Assembly: GCA_002633085.1 (NCBI GenBank)
Contig: NSIV01000011.1
Coordinates: 24,001-88,000, forward strand
Direction of reading: 5' to 3'
Length of the DNA stretch: 64,000 nucleotides
DNA from: Curvibacter sp. PD_MW3
Lineage (GTDB): Bacteria > Pseudomonadota > Gammaproteobacteria > Burkholderiales > Burkholderiaceae_C
Shown: piece by piece, positions 45,561 through 54,471 of the stretch
Layout of the letters: each line of letters begins with the position of its first letter
How positions within the stretch are numbered: the first letter of the stretch is position 1
Program-made: the position numbers and the translations under genes
Notes under the pieces: generated by a model
What the model saw: the letters and a program-made list of their open reading frames with translations, nothing else
What the model was told of the DNA's origin: nothing
The model's database searches: none

Positions 45561-46493
45561 TCACAGTTGCACACGACCGTCAATGCAGGTCACCACCTGG
45601 CCGCCAACCCAGACCTGGCCGCTGGCGTCACGTTCCAGTTGCACGCGCCCGGCACGGCCCAGGCAAGTGCCTTGCGAAGCCAAATAACGCTCGGGCAGGT
45701 GGCCTTCGGCCATCAACCACTGCGCCAGGCTGGCGTTGAGGCTGCCGGTGACCGGGTCTTCGGGGATGCCCACGGGCGCGGCGAAGGCGCGCACCTCCAG
45801 GTCGGGCGTGGCCTGCTGCGGTGCATCGGCCGCATGCTCGGCAAAGGCGCGCGCTTCGCGGCTTGATTTCGCTATTAAATTAATAGCTGTTGGCGCCGAT
45901 TCGACGGCGCAAACTCCCACTTTTTGCTTCAAGTCCTTGAGCGCCTGGTGGTTCGGCTCCAGCGCCAGTACGGTGTCGGTGCTGTCCAGCAGCAGGCCCA
46001 GCCATTGCGGGCCGTTGTCCAGCTGCTGGGCGGCGCGGATCTGCGTCACGCTGATGCCCAGCGCCTGCGCCACGCTGGCCAGCAGTTCGGGCGCGGGCGT
46101 GCTGCGCTTGAGTGGCGGCGCGGCAAAGGCGAGGAGATGGCCGGCGCGACGGATCGACACCAGGCCTACCGCGCATTCCTGCACGATCACACCGGCCTGC
46201 TTCGGGGTGCCCCCCGCTTCCAGCCAGGCGTGACACGTGCCCAGCGTCGGGTGGCCGGCAAAGGGCAGCTCGGTGCCCGGCGTGAAGATGCGCACGCGGT
46301 AGTCGGCACCCGGCTGCGTGGGCGGCAGCACAAAAGTGGTTTCCGACAGGTTGGTCCAGCGCGCGAAGCGCTGCATCTCGTCATCGCTCAGGCCAGAGCC
46401 GTCGAGCACCACGGCCAACGGGTTGCCGAAGTAAGGTGTGGCGGTGAAGACGTCGACCTGCTTGAAGGGGCGTTGGCGGTGTGTGGCGCTCAT
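45561..46493 (-). CDS. PhzF family isomerase
   Basis: 310 residues in the PhzF fold of two diaminopimelate-epimerase-like halves. The catalytic glutamate is Glu51 in NLSETTFVLPP, and FAGHPTLGTCHAWLEAGG and DPVTGSLNASLAQWL are the remaining signatures. The phenazine pathway is absent, so it is a general PhzF homologue of unknown substrate. Its start overlaps (ATGA) the stop of the aminotransferase gene. One mini-repeat lies within its coding sequence. Confidence 0.93.
   Translation of the reverse strand: MSATHRQRPFKQVDVFTATPYFGNPLAVVLDGSGLSDDEMQRFARWTNLSETTFVLPPTQPGADYRVRIFTPGTELPFAGHPTLGTCHAWLEAGGTPKQAGVIVQECAVGLVSIRRAGHLLAFAAPPLKRSTPAPELLASVAQALGISVTQIRAAQQLDNGPQWLGLLLDSTDTVLALEPNHQALKDLKQKVGVCAVESAPTAINLIAKSSREARAFAEHAADAPQQATPDLEVRAFAAPVGIPEDPVTGSLNASLAQWLMAEGHLPERYLASQGTCLGRAGRVQLERDASGQVWVGGQVVTCIDGRVQL
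45871..45887. repeat. 17-nt mini-repeat GCTATTAAATTAATAGC, inside phzF
   Basis: Symmetrical copy of the mini-repeat (8-nt arms, 1-nt centre), read as Ala-Ile-Asn-Leu-Ile-Ala in the PhzF frame, the same Ala-x-x-x-Ile-Ala register as in dsbD. Confidence 0.65.
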
Positions 46494-47689
46494 GGCATGT
46501 TCTCCCGGATGACAGTGGCAAGGGCGGTCACGCCCTGCTGGATCTCCTGCTCGCTGGCGGTGACGAAAGACAGACGCAGCGTGCGGACATCGGCGTGGTC
46601 GGCATAAAACGCGGCGCCCGGCACGAAGGCCACACCTCGGTCCACGGCGCGGGGCAGCAGCGCTGCCGTGTCCATGCCTTGCGGCAGGCGGGCCCAGAGG
46701 AACATGCCGCCGTCAGGCTGGTTCCATGTCACGCCAGGCGGCATGTGCTGCGCGAGCGCGGCCAGCATCACGTCGCGTTGTGTTTTGTAGAGCGCGCGGA
46801 TGCGCGGCACGTGGCGGTCGAGGAAACCGTCTTTCATGACCTCGGCCACCACGCGCTGGTTGAAGCCGGGGCTGTGCAAGTCGGCCGCCTGCTTGGCCTG
46901 CAGCAGCTTGGGGAAGAGGGTCTTGGGTGCCACCACGAAACCCAGGCGCAGGCTGGGCGCCAACACCTTGGAAAACGAGCCGAGGTAGAGGCAGCCCTCC
47001 GGGTTGCGCGCGGTCAGCGGTGCCGGCGGCGGGCTGTCGAACCAGAGTTCGCCATAGGGGTTGTCCTCGATCAGCGGCAGGCCCAGTTCGGCCGCGCAGG
47101 TGGAGAGTGCCGCACGCCGGGTTTCGCTCATGGTGCGGCCGGTCGGGTTCTGGAAGTTGGGCAGCACGTACAAAAAACGTGCCGGCGTCCCGGCGGCCTG
47201 TACGCGGCGCAGATCGGCGATGTCCACGCCTTCCTCGTCGCTGGCCACACTCTGCACCAGCGGCTCCATCGGCGCGAAGGCCTGCAGGGCGCCAAGGTAG
47301 GTCGGCGTTTCCACCAGGATGCGGCTGCCCTGGTCGATCAGCACCTTGGCCACCAAGTCCAGGCCCTGCTGCGAGCCGGTGGTGATGAGCACCTGCGCCG
47401 GCTCCACCGGCCACGGCAGCGATGCGGCCACCATCTCGCGCAGAGGGCCGTAGCCTTCGCTGGCGGCGTACTGCAGGGCAGCGGCGGCATCGTCGCGCAA
47501 CACCTTGGCGCAGGCGGCGGCAAATTCATCGACCGGGAAGGTCTTGGGCGAGGGCAGCCCGCCGGCAAAGCTGATGATGCCCGGGCGCTCGGTGACCTTG
47601 AGCAGTTCGCGCAGCACCGAGGGGTTCATTTTTTCGGCACGTGCGGCCAGCACCCAGGGCGATGGGGCGTGCGGGTCACTGGGATTCAT
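46490..47689 (-). CDS. PLP-dependent aminotransferase, LysN/MocR-like fold
   Basis: 399 residues, fold type I. The PLP lysine is Lys241 in LGSFSKVLAPSLRLGF, and the cofactor-binding TTGSQQGLDLVAK, LPNFQNPTG and IEDNPYGEL motifs are intact. It resembles 2-aminoadipate/aromatic aminotransferases. No fused helix-turn-helix is present, so it is an enzyme rather than a MocR regulator. It overlaps PhzF (ATGA), forming a two-gene unit, perhaps handling the same metabolite. Confidence 0.93.
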   Translation of the reverse strand: MNPSDPHAPSPWVLAARAEKMNPSVLRELLKVTERPGIISFAGGLPSPKTFPVDEFAAACAKVLRDDAAAALQYAASEGYGPLREMVAASLPWPVEPAQVLITTGSQQGLDLVAKVLIDQGSRILVETPTYLGALQAFAPMEPLVQSVASDEEGVDIADLRRVQAAGTPARFLYVLPNFQNPTGRTMSETRRAALSTCAAELGLPLIEDNPYGELWFDSPPPAPLTARNPEGCLYLGSFSKVLAPSLRLGFVVAPKTLFPKLLQAKQAADLHSPGFNQRVVAEVMKDGFLDRHVPRIRALYKTQRDVMLAALAQHMPPGVTWNQPDGGMFLWARLPQGMDTAALLPRAVDRGVAFVPGAAFYADHADVRTLRLSFVTASEQEIQQGVTALATVIRENMP

Positions 47690-47718
47690 GGTGCGGTTCC
47701 TTCAGGGGCGAGAGATTT

Positions 47719-47883
47719 CTATCGGGCGGTGGAAACGGGCATTTTGCGGCCAGCAAATACCACCGCCATCACGACCAGACCGATGCCGACCATCCGGACG
47801 TTGAGCGCAAAGATGGCGACACCCTGCAGGCTGAGCCAGAGGTCTTGGCGGGTGCTGCTTGCAAGGGTTGGCGGGCGGGGCAT
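47719..47883 (-). CDS. 54-residue candidate membrane protein
   Basis: A short leftward frame beginning MPRPPTLASSTRQDLWLSLQ, with one central hydrophobic helix (VGIGLVVMAVVFA) and a basic end. The coding sense is supported by plausible composition and gap position; the ribosome site (AGTAAG) is weak. No known family was recognised. It could be chance. Confidence 0.4.
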   Translation of the reverse strand: MPRPPTLASSTRQDLWLSLQGVAIFALNVRMVGIGLVVMAVVFAGRKMPVSTAR

Positions 47884-47958
47884 GGGACTTACTCTACCGT
47901 GCTTTCACCCAGCGGCCACGACCGCCGGTGCTGTGGCCAGGAAAGCCCGGCGGCCGGC

Positions 47959-49206
47959 TCAGGCCAGCAGGCCGCGTGCGGGGCGCGCCAACATGGCAGA
48001 CAAGGTCCGCAGCAGGGCGCGGTTGACTTCTTCCATGTCGATCTGGTGCTCGTGGCACAAGGTGTGGGTGGCACGGGTGTTGGGAGACTCCAGCGCCGCA
48101 GCAATAGCGAGGTAAGGCGCGTAGGGGCCGTCGTTTTGCAACAGCGCAGCTTGGATCCGCTCGGGGAGTGGCAGGCGCTCCAGCGAGGTGGCCAGCGGCT
48201 CGCCCAGCAGCACGTCGATTTGGGACAGCAGGCCGCACAGGTAGACCTCGCGCCGCAAGTCGTCTTCATCGCCAGCATCCAGCAGATGCTCCATCAGGTG
48301 GGCACGCGTGACCAGCGTGGTGCGGACCGGCTGCAGGTTCAAGTCGCTGGCGGCGTGTGGCAGTTGTTCCAGCAACCAAGCCTTGAGCACCGAGTAGCCC
48401 AGCACCATCAGGCCGCGGCGGATGGACTCGACTTCGTTGCGCAGGCCCAGGCCGGCCGAGTTGACGTAACGCAGAAAGAGGTAGGCCAGCACCGGCTCTT
48501 CGCTCAGGATGAGTTCAATGGTGTCGAGCGCAACGTCAGCGTCGATGGCTTCGACCAGACGCACGATGGCGGTCTGGCCTGGCTGGATCAGTTGTTGCCG
48601 GTAACCGTGCAACACATCTTCCACCGGCCAGCCGGTCAGGGCCCAGGCGCCTTGCTGGTCCAGGCAATGCTCGGCCAGCGCGCGGTTGCCGATGGCCTCA
48701 TAGATCTGGCCGGGCACGACCGGGCTGTTGAGTGGCGCCGCGCTGTCCTGGTCATCGTGTTTTTGCAGCGAAGCGCGCAGGCCCAGCAGGGCTTCCTCGG
48801 CTGTGAGGTTGATGATGCTTTTGTGAAAGATCTCGCTGATGGCCGGTTCCGGACGCTGACCGGGTGCACCGCACCAGACCAGCTTGAGGCCTCTGTGATG
48901 GGCCTGATGCACGCGTTGTGCCAGGGCTGCATCGCTCACCAGCCAGGCTTCGGGCACCTGCACCCAAGGGTCGCTGGCGGTGCCGTGTTCCAGGATGTCG
49001 TTCAGCAGCGAGACTGAGTGGATTTCAAGCAGCAGGACCGGCGCCTGTTCCGGCCACTGCTCGCGCAAGGCGGCCAGCAGGTGCTGGGCGTCCACCGGCA
49101 CCGCGGCATCGGCGTCGACAAAGAGCCGCACGGCCGCGGGCTGGCGCAACTGGTTCCATAACAGTTGATAGCCCAGGAAGATGTTGCCAAGAACGGTTTG
49201 GGCCAT
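47959..49206 (-). CDS. Degenerate EAL plus HDOD domain protein
   Basis: 415 residues. The N-terminal 190 residues resemble a degenerate EAL domain (IFLGYQLLWNQ near the start, VWCGAPG) without the catalytic EAL and metal residues, so no c-di-GMP phosphodiesterase activity is expected. The C-terminal half is an HDOD domain (LRYVNSAGLGLRNEVESIRRGLMVLGYSVLKAWLL). The combination matches YuxH-type signalling proteins. It directly follows flgL in the same direction and may tune motility. Confidence 0.88.
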   Translation of the reverse strand: MAQTVLGNIFLGYQLLWNQLRQPAAVRLFVDADAAVPVDAQHLLAALREQWPEQAPVLLLEIHSVSLLNDILEHGTASDPWVQVPEAWLVSDAALAQRVHQAHHRGLKLVWCGAPGQRPEPAISEIFHKSIINLTAEEALLGLRASLQKHDDQDSAAPLNSPVVPGQIYEAIGNRALAEHCLDQQGAWALTGWPVEDVLHGYRQQLIQPGQTAIVRLVEAIDADVALDTIELILSEEPVLAYLFLRYVNSAGLGLRNEVESIRRGLMVLGYSVLKAWLLEQLPHAASDLNLQPVRTTLVTRAHLMEHLLDAGDEDDLRREVYLCGLLSQIDVLLGEPLATSLERLPLPERIQAALLQNDGPYAPYLAIAAALESPNTRATHTLCHEHQIDMEEVNRALLRTLSAMLARPARGLLA

Positions 49207-49222
49207 GGCGAGGCGGGTGTTC

Positions 49223-50419
49223 TTACCCCAGGTAGTTGAACAGGGACAGGCGTTGAACCTGTGCGTAGGTCTTCAGTGCCGCATCGTAACCGGTCTGTTG
49301 GTTCTGGAAGTCCGAAATGCCTTTGATCATGTCCATGTCTTCGGCGCGTGAACGGTCGGTCTCGAGCTGGTTGGACTTGGTCTGCTGGTTGCTGTCAATG
49401 CTGTCGGCACGGTTGAGCATGTCGCCGGCCAGGCCGCGGGCAGACTGGATGCGGTTCATGCCGGTATCGAGTTCGGCCAGCGCCTTGGTGAAAGCCTGGC
49501 TCAGCGTATTGCTGTTGTTGGCGTTGTTGATGCCGGCAATGGCCTTGTCGATCACCTTGAAGACGTTGGTGGTGGTGCTGGGCGCGACCTGCAGGGTGTC
49601 GCCATTGGCCGGCACGCCTTCGACACGGAAAGCCATGCCGCCAAACTGGATGTTCTGGCCGCTGGTGTAGGGCTGGCCAGTTGCGATCGTGGCGGTGGTG
49701 GTGGTGTCCACCACGTTATAGGTGGTGACGCCTGCCACCACACTGAAGGTCACGGCGTAGTTGTCCCCGGTCACGGCGGAGGGGTTGACGACCTGGCCGG
49801 CATCGGTCCAGGCGGTGCCGGTGTTGGCAGCGCCAAGCGACACGTCGAACACGCCATTGCCGGAGGGTACATTCATCCAGACGGCCTGGCCATCCATGGC
49901 GCTGGGAATCGCCACGGTCGAACTGGCGCCCTGCCCGGCAACGCCGTTGAAGGTCACGCCGGCGGCGGCATCGGTGAAGGGCGAGCTGGCGCTGCCCAGC
50001 CCGCCGAAGAGCGGCACGCCGTTGCTGTCGGTTTTGTTGGCATAACCGAACAATTGATCGCGCAACGCCGAAATTTGCTGCGCAATGCTGGTCCGGTTGA
50101 CGCTGGTGTAGCCGGCGTTGCCGGCACTGACCACCAAGTCGCGGATGTTTTGCAGCGTTTCGGTGGCACTGCCCAACGTGGACTCGGCCATGGCCATGGA
50201 GTTTTTCTGGACGTTGAGTGCGCGCTGTTCGACCTCGATGCGGCTGATCCGGGTCATCGCCCGCTCGGCCTGGGCCGCGCCGGTGGGGTCGTCGCTGGGG
50301 CGCAGGACCTTCTTGCCGGCGGTCAGTTTTTCCTGCAGCTCGGACAGGCTGACCTGGTGGCTGCCCAGTTTTGCCAGGGAGTTGTCGTAGGCGTTGGCGC
50401 TACCCAGTCGCATGCTCAT
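49223..50419 (-). CDS. flgL: Flagellar hook-associated protein 3 FlgL
   Basis: 398 residues, junction protein between hook and filament. The N-terminus MSMRLGSANAYDNSLAKLG and the C-terminal heptad helices (QLETDRSRAEDMDMIKGISDFQNQQTGYDAALKTYAQVQRLSLFNYLG) are typical flagellin-like ends. A variable middle (Gly/Thr/Val-rich) forms the exposed part. Last gene of flgB-L. Confidence 0.95.
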   Translation of the reverse strand: MSMRLGSANAYDNSLAKLGSHQVSLSELQEKLTAGKKVLRPSDDPTGAAQAERAMTRISRIEVEQRALNVQKNSMAMAESTLGSATETLQNIRDLVVSAGNAGYTSVNRTSIAQQISALRDQLFGYANKTDSNGVPLFGGLGSASSPFTDAAAGVTFNGVAGQGASSTVAIPSAMDGQAVWMNVPSGNGVFDVSLGAANTGTAWTDAGQVVNPSAVTGDNYAVTFSVVAGVTTYNVVDTTTTATIATGQPYTSGQNIQFGGMAFRVEGVPANGDTLQVAPSTTTNVFKVIDKAIAGINNANNSNTLSQAFTKALAELDTGMNRIQSARGLAGDMLNRADSIDSNQQTKSNQLETDRSRAEDMDMIKGISDFQNQQTGYDAALKTYAQVQRLSLFNYLG

Positions 50420-50444
50420 GTTTCAATCCTCGTCCTGTCTTTCC

Positions 50445-52370
50445 TCAACGGCCCAGGCTCTGCAGCAGGGAGTCAAAGATATTCTGGGCCAGTTGCATCA
50501 TCTTGCCGGAGGCCTGGTAGGCCTGCTGGTACTGCAGCATCTTGGCCGCCTCTTCGTCCAGGTTGACGCCGGAGACGCTGCTGCGCTGCTGCTCAATGTT
50601 GCTGGCAATGTTGTTGGAAACGGTGCTCGCCGATTTGGCGCTCTGCACCTGAATGCCGATTTCCGCCATCAGGCCGGCGTAGCCGTCGGTCAACGGACCG
50701 CCGTCGAACATGGCCTCATCGCGCAGGCTCAGCATTGCCTGTGCATTGCCGGCATTGAGGGCCGGATAGGGGTTCACATCCACCTTGAAGGTGTCGCCGG
50801 GCTGCGGCGTTCCCTTGAGGGTGAGTGACCAGCCCGCCAGCGGCGGGGCCGTGCTGTATTCGATCGGCTGACCCGGCGTGTAGGTGTAAACCGTGGCACC
50901 GGTGTCGGAGCGCGTATAGGTGCTGGTGCTGGTGAAGTTCAGCGTGACGGCCGGGGGAACCGGGACGGAACGCGTGGTGAGACCGCCCACCGTCAGGGTG
51001 CCGGTGTTGGCCGTACCGGCGGTGGCCGTGACCGGGCTGGCCATGGCCAGCCCGCGCGGTGACGAAAAGGCGGTGGCAATCGAGCCGGCGGCGGTGCTGA
51101 AAGGCTTGAGCAGGAAGTGGTCGCCGGCGGTGGCCGGTGTGGCGCTTTGCTGGATGTCGAGGCCGTCGATCTTGACCGGATTGGTCATCGCGAAATCAAA
51201 CGCCGTGGCTTTGCCGTCCGACGTGCGAACAATGGTTCCTGCGGTACCCGAGGTGAAGGTCACCTCGTAATCAGAGGCCGCAAACTGGGAGGTGCCAGAC
51301 GGGTTGGACTGGACGCTCATGCTCAGCGTCGTGCCCGGCAGGGCGTTGGTGTCGGCCGGGTAACCGTTGGGCAGGGCGCTGAGCTTGAACAGGGCCGTGC
51401 CGGCGCTGCCACTGAGGTCCAGGCCCAGGGCCTGCTGCTCGTTCATGCGCGTGCCGATGGCGAGTGCCATGCGACCCAGCATGTTGCCGGCATTGACCAG
51501 GTCTTCGTTCTTGAAGCGCAGCAGTCCTGCGACTTCGCCGCCACCCAGCATGGAGGTGCTGATCGGGTATTTGGTGCCGCCCGCATTGTTGATCAGCAGC
51601 TGGCTCTGGTTGGGATCACCTGAGTAATTGGTGGGGGCCACTTCCAGTTTCGAGACCGTGGTGCCGAGCACCAGGGCCTGGCTGCCGCCCACGAAGACGC
51701 CGACGGTTCCGTCTGACGAGGGGATCGAGGTGGTCTGGATGTATTTGTTCAGCTCACTGATCAGCTGATCGCGCTGGTCCAGCAGGTCATTGGGCAGGTG
51801 CCCGCTGCCCGTGGCGCGTGCGATTTCCTGGTTCGACTTGGCGATCTGGTCAGCCAGGTTGTTGATGGTCGTGACGTTGGTTTGCAGCTCTTGCGAGACG
51901 CCCAGCCGGAGTTGATAGAGCTGGTTGGAGGCGGTCTGGAAACGTGCGGCCATTTCATCCGCGCTGGTCAGTGCCACCGCGCGCGCCGTCAGGTCGGAAG
52001 GGGCGCTGACAATGTCGGAAAACGAATTGAGCAAGTCGCTGACCGAGGCGCCGAGGCCGTCGGTACCGCCGGAGAACACGCTCTCCAGTTGCTGCAGCTT
52101 GTCGTAACGCGTCGCGTCGCTGGCGGCGACGGACTTCATCAGCGTGGCCTGTTTGGTCAGGAAGTCGCTGTAGTTGCGCTGGACCGTGGTGATGTCAACA
52201 CCGTTGCCGTAGTAGCCGCCACCGGTGAACTGGCCTTCCACGTTCTGGACGATGACCGTCTGGCGCGAGTAGCCCGGCGTGTTGACGTTGGCGATGTTGT
52301 TGCCGACGGTCTCAAGAATCTTCTGGTTGACCAGCAAGGAGCGTGCGCCAACGTTCAGGATGTTGCCCAT
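50445..52370 (-). CDS. flgK: Flagellar hook-associated protein 1 FlgK
   Basis: 641 residues. N-terminal NNIANVNTPGYSRQ is the rod/hook signature, and the C-terminus ends in the flagellin-like helix (LQYQQAYQASGKMMQLAQNIFDSLLQSLGR). Caps the hook as the first junction protein. Followed by flgL after 25 nt. Confidence 0.96.
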   Translation of the reverse strand: MGNILNVGARSLLVNQKILETVGNNIANVNTPGYSRQTVIVQNVEGQFTGGGYYGNGVDITTVQRNYSDFLTKQATLMKSVAASDATRYDKLQQLESVFSGGTDGLGASVSDLLNSFSDIVSAPSDLTARAVALTSADEMAARFQTASNQLYQLRLGVSQELQTNVTTINNLADQIAKSNQEIARATGSGHLPNDLLDQRDQLISELNKYIQTTSIPSSDGTVGVFVGGSQALVLGTTVSKLEVAPTNYSGDPNQSQLLINNAGGTKYPISTSMLGGGEVAGLLRFKNEDLVNAGNMLGRMALAIGTRMNEQQALGLDLSGSAGTALFKLSALPNGYPADTNALPGTTLSMSVQSNPSGTSQFAASDYEVTFTSGTAGTIVRTSDGKATAFDFAMTNPVKIDGLDIQQSATPATAGDHFLLKPFSTAAGSIATAFSSPRGLAMASPVTATAGTANTGTLTVGGLTTRSVPVPPAVTLNFTSTSTYTRSDTGATVYTYTPGQPIEYSTAPPLAGWSLTLKGTPQPGDTFKVDVNPYPALNAGNAQAMLSLRDEAMFDGGPLTDGYAGLMAEIGIQVQSAKSASTVSNNIASNIEQQRSSVSGVNLDEEAAKMLQYQQAYQASGKMMQLAQNIFDSLLQSLGR

Positions 52371-52381
52371 GCGTCTTTCCT

Positions 52382-53257
52382 TTAGGCGGTAGCGCGTTGC
52401 AGCCGCAACGTGGTGTTGATGGCGCGGCTCAGCTTGTTGGCGTAATCCGGGTCGGTGGCATAGCCGGCGCGCTGCAAGCCGCTGGCATAGGCCTGGACCG
52501 AGCCGGTCTGCTGACGCACCTGGGCGTAGCGCGGGCTGTCCGAAATCAGCCGTGCATAGTCGCGGAACGACTCTTCGTAAGAGTTGTAGGCGCGGAACTT
52601 GGCCACGGTCTTTTGCGGCACGCCGTTGACGTATTCGGTGGTGGTGACCTCCGCCACCTTGCCCTTCCAGCCGGCACCGGCCTTGATGCCGAACAGGTTG
52701 AAAGAGGTCGAGCCGTCGGCGTTGGTGATTTCGCGCCGGCCCCAGCCGGTCTCATGCCCCGCCTGGCCGATCATGAAGCTGGCGGGAATGCCGCTGCTTT
52801 GTTCTACCTTGGCGGCCACGCCATTGAAGCGTTGCACAAAACTGGTCTGGCTGACGGTGGGCGTGGTGTTGCCCTGACCGGCCGCCGGCTGGATGGCCTG
52901 CTTGCCGGCCGCGCGCGTGCTGGCTTGTCCTTGTGCATCCGCCGCACCCATCTGGCGCGAGAGCTGCTGGGCGATGATGTCCGACAGTCCGCCGGGCCGG
53001 CCCGACATCTGAACTGCCAGCTGCTGGTCGAGCAGGTCGGTGCCGAGGTCGCCCTGGGCGCTTTCCAGCATGCCGGATTTCATGGTGGCTTCGCGCATGC
53101 TCTTGATCAGCTCGCGCATGAAGAGCGACTCGAACTGCTTGGCGGCTTCCTTGATGGCCGCCGGCGAGTCCTGGCCGGCTTGCAGCTTCAGGCTATTGAG
53201 CGAGCGCGCATCGGCCGCCAGGGCATTGGAGTTGTGGGTCAGGTTGCCGACACCCAT
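52382..53257 (-). CDS. flgJ: Flagellar rod assembly protein/muramidase FlgJ
   Basis: 291 residues: an N-terminal rod-binding domain (AAKQFESLFMRELIKSMREA, about 33-110), a linker, and a C-terminal glucosaminidase domain with catalytic Glu in QAGHETGWGRREI. It opens the wall to let the rod pass and stays intact here. The second Glu/Tyr region RAYNSYEESFRDYARL is present. Confidence 0.95.
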   Translation of the reverse strand: MGVGNLTHNSNALAADARSLNSLKLQAGQDSPAAIKEAAKQFESLFMRELIKSMREATMKSGMLESAQGDLGTDLLDQQLAVQMSGRPGGLSDIIAQQLSRQMGAADAQGQASTRAAGKQAIQPAAGQGNTTPTVSQTSFVQRFNGVAAKVEQSSGIPASFMIGQAGHETGWGRREITNADGSTSFNLFGIKAGAGWKGKVAEVTTTEYVNGVPQKTVAKFRAYNSYEESFRDYARLISDSPRYAQVRQQTGSVQAYASGLQRAGYATDPDYANKLSRAINTTLRLQRATA

Positions 53258-53258
53258 G

Positions 53259-54401
53259 TCAGATCACCTCAAGCTCCGCATTCAGTGCGCCGGCTGCCTT
53301 GATGGCCTGCAGAATGGCCAGCAGATCCTGCGGGGTGGCGCCCAGTGCGTTCAGGGCGCGCACCACTTCCGACAATTGGGGTGAGGCCGGCACCTGGATC
53401 AGTACGCCCGGTTCCTGTTTGATCTGGATATTGGCTTTTTCTGTCACCACGGTCTGACCGCTGGACAGGGGACCGGGCTGGCTGACCACCGGGGTCGAGC
53501 TGATGCTGACCGACAGATTGCCGTGCGCAATGGCGCAGGGGCCCAGCGTCACAGCCTGGTTGAGCACCACCGAGCCGGTGCGCGAATTGATCACGACCTT
53601 GGCGGCGCGAATGGAGTTTTCCAGCGGCAACTCTTCCATCTCGGCGATGAAGGTGATGCGCGCATTGGGGTCGACCGGGGCCTGGACGTCGACGGTACGC
53701 CCATCCATGGCGCGGGCAATGCCATCGCCGAAACGGCGGTTGATGGCTTCGGCGACACGACGCGCGGTCTGGAAGTCGTAGGCATCCAGGCCAAGCCGGA
53801 TGCTGTTGCCTTCGAGCAGCGGTGTCGGCACGGCGCGCTCGATCTGGGCGCCGCCCGGAATGCGGCCGGCGCTCAGGTGGTTGATCTGGACCTTGCTGCC
53901 GCCTGCGGCTGCGCCGGCCCCGGCGATCACCAGGCTGCCTTGCGCCAAGGCGTAAATCTCACCGTCGGCGCCTTTGAGCGGCGTGGAAATCAGGGTGCCG
54001 CCCTTGAGTGACTTGGCATTGCCCATCGATGAGACGGTCACATCGACCATCTGGCCCGGGCGGGCAAAGGCGGGCAGTTGCGCTGTCACCAGCACGGCGG
54101 CCACATTCTTGAATTGCAGCCGCGAGATGACGTCAGACGGCAGGGTGATGCCGAGCTGCTGCAGGTAGTTGTTCATGCCCTGGGTGGTGTAGGGCATCTG
54201 GGTGGTCTGGTCGCCGGTGCCGTCCAGGCCGATGACCAGGCCGAAACCGGTCAGCTGGTTGCTGCGCACGCCTTCGATGGCGGCAATTTCCTTGATGCGG
54301 CCCGCCATGGCGCTGCCGCCCGCCAGCATGCAGGCTGCCACCAGCAGCGTGGCCAGCTGGCGGAGCCGGTTCAGCGAGGGGCAAAGCGTGCAGGCATTCA
54401 T
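53259..54401 (-). CDS. flgI: Flagellar P-ring protein FlgI
   Basis: 380 residues with a signal peptide (to about residue 32, AMAG) and the conserved RIKEIAAIEGVRSNQLTGFGLVIGLDGTGDQ, forming the periplasmic P-ring. Starts downstream of flgH with 70 nt between. Its stop lies one base before the flgJ start region. Confidence 0.97.
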   Translation of the reverse strand: MNACTLCPSLNRLRQLATLLVAACMLAGGSAMAGRIKEIAAIEGVRSNQLTGFGLVIGLDGTGDQTTQMPYTTQGMNNYLQQLGITLPSDVISRLQFKNVAAVLVTAQLPAFARPGQMVDVTVSSMGNAKSLKGGTLISTPLKGADGEIYALAQGSLVIAGAGAAAGGSKVQINHLSAGRIPGGAQIERAVPTPLLEGNSIRLGLDAYDFQTARRVAEAINRRFGDGIARAMDGRTVDVQAPVDPNARITFIAEMEELPLENSIRAAKVVINSRTGSVVLNQAVTLGPCAIAHGNLSVSISSTPVVSQPGPLSSGQTVVTEKANIQIKQEPGVLIQVPASPQLSEVVRALNALGATPQDLLAILQAIKAAGALNAELEVI

Positions 54402-54471
54402 GGCGTAGGACTCAAGTATTGGCGAAATGGGCCGATAAAGACGAAATCAGACAATCCAATTCTGTATCGGC

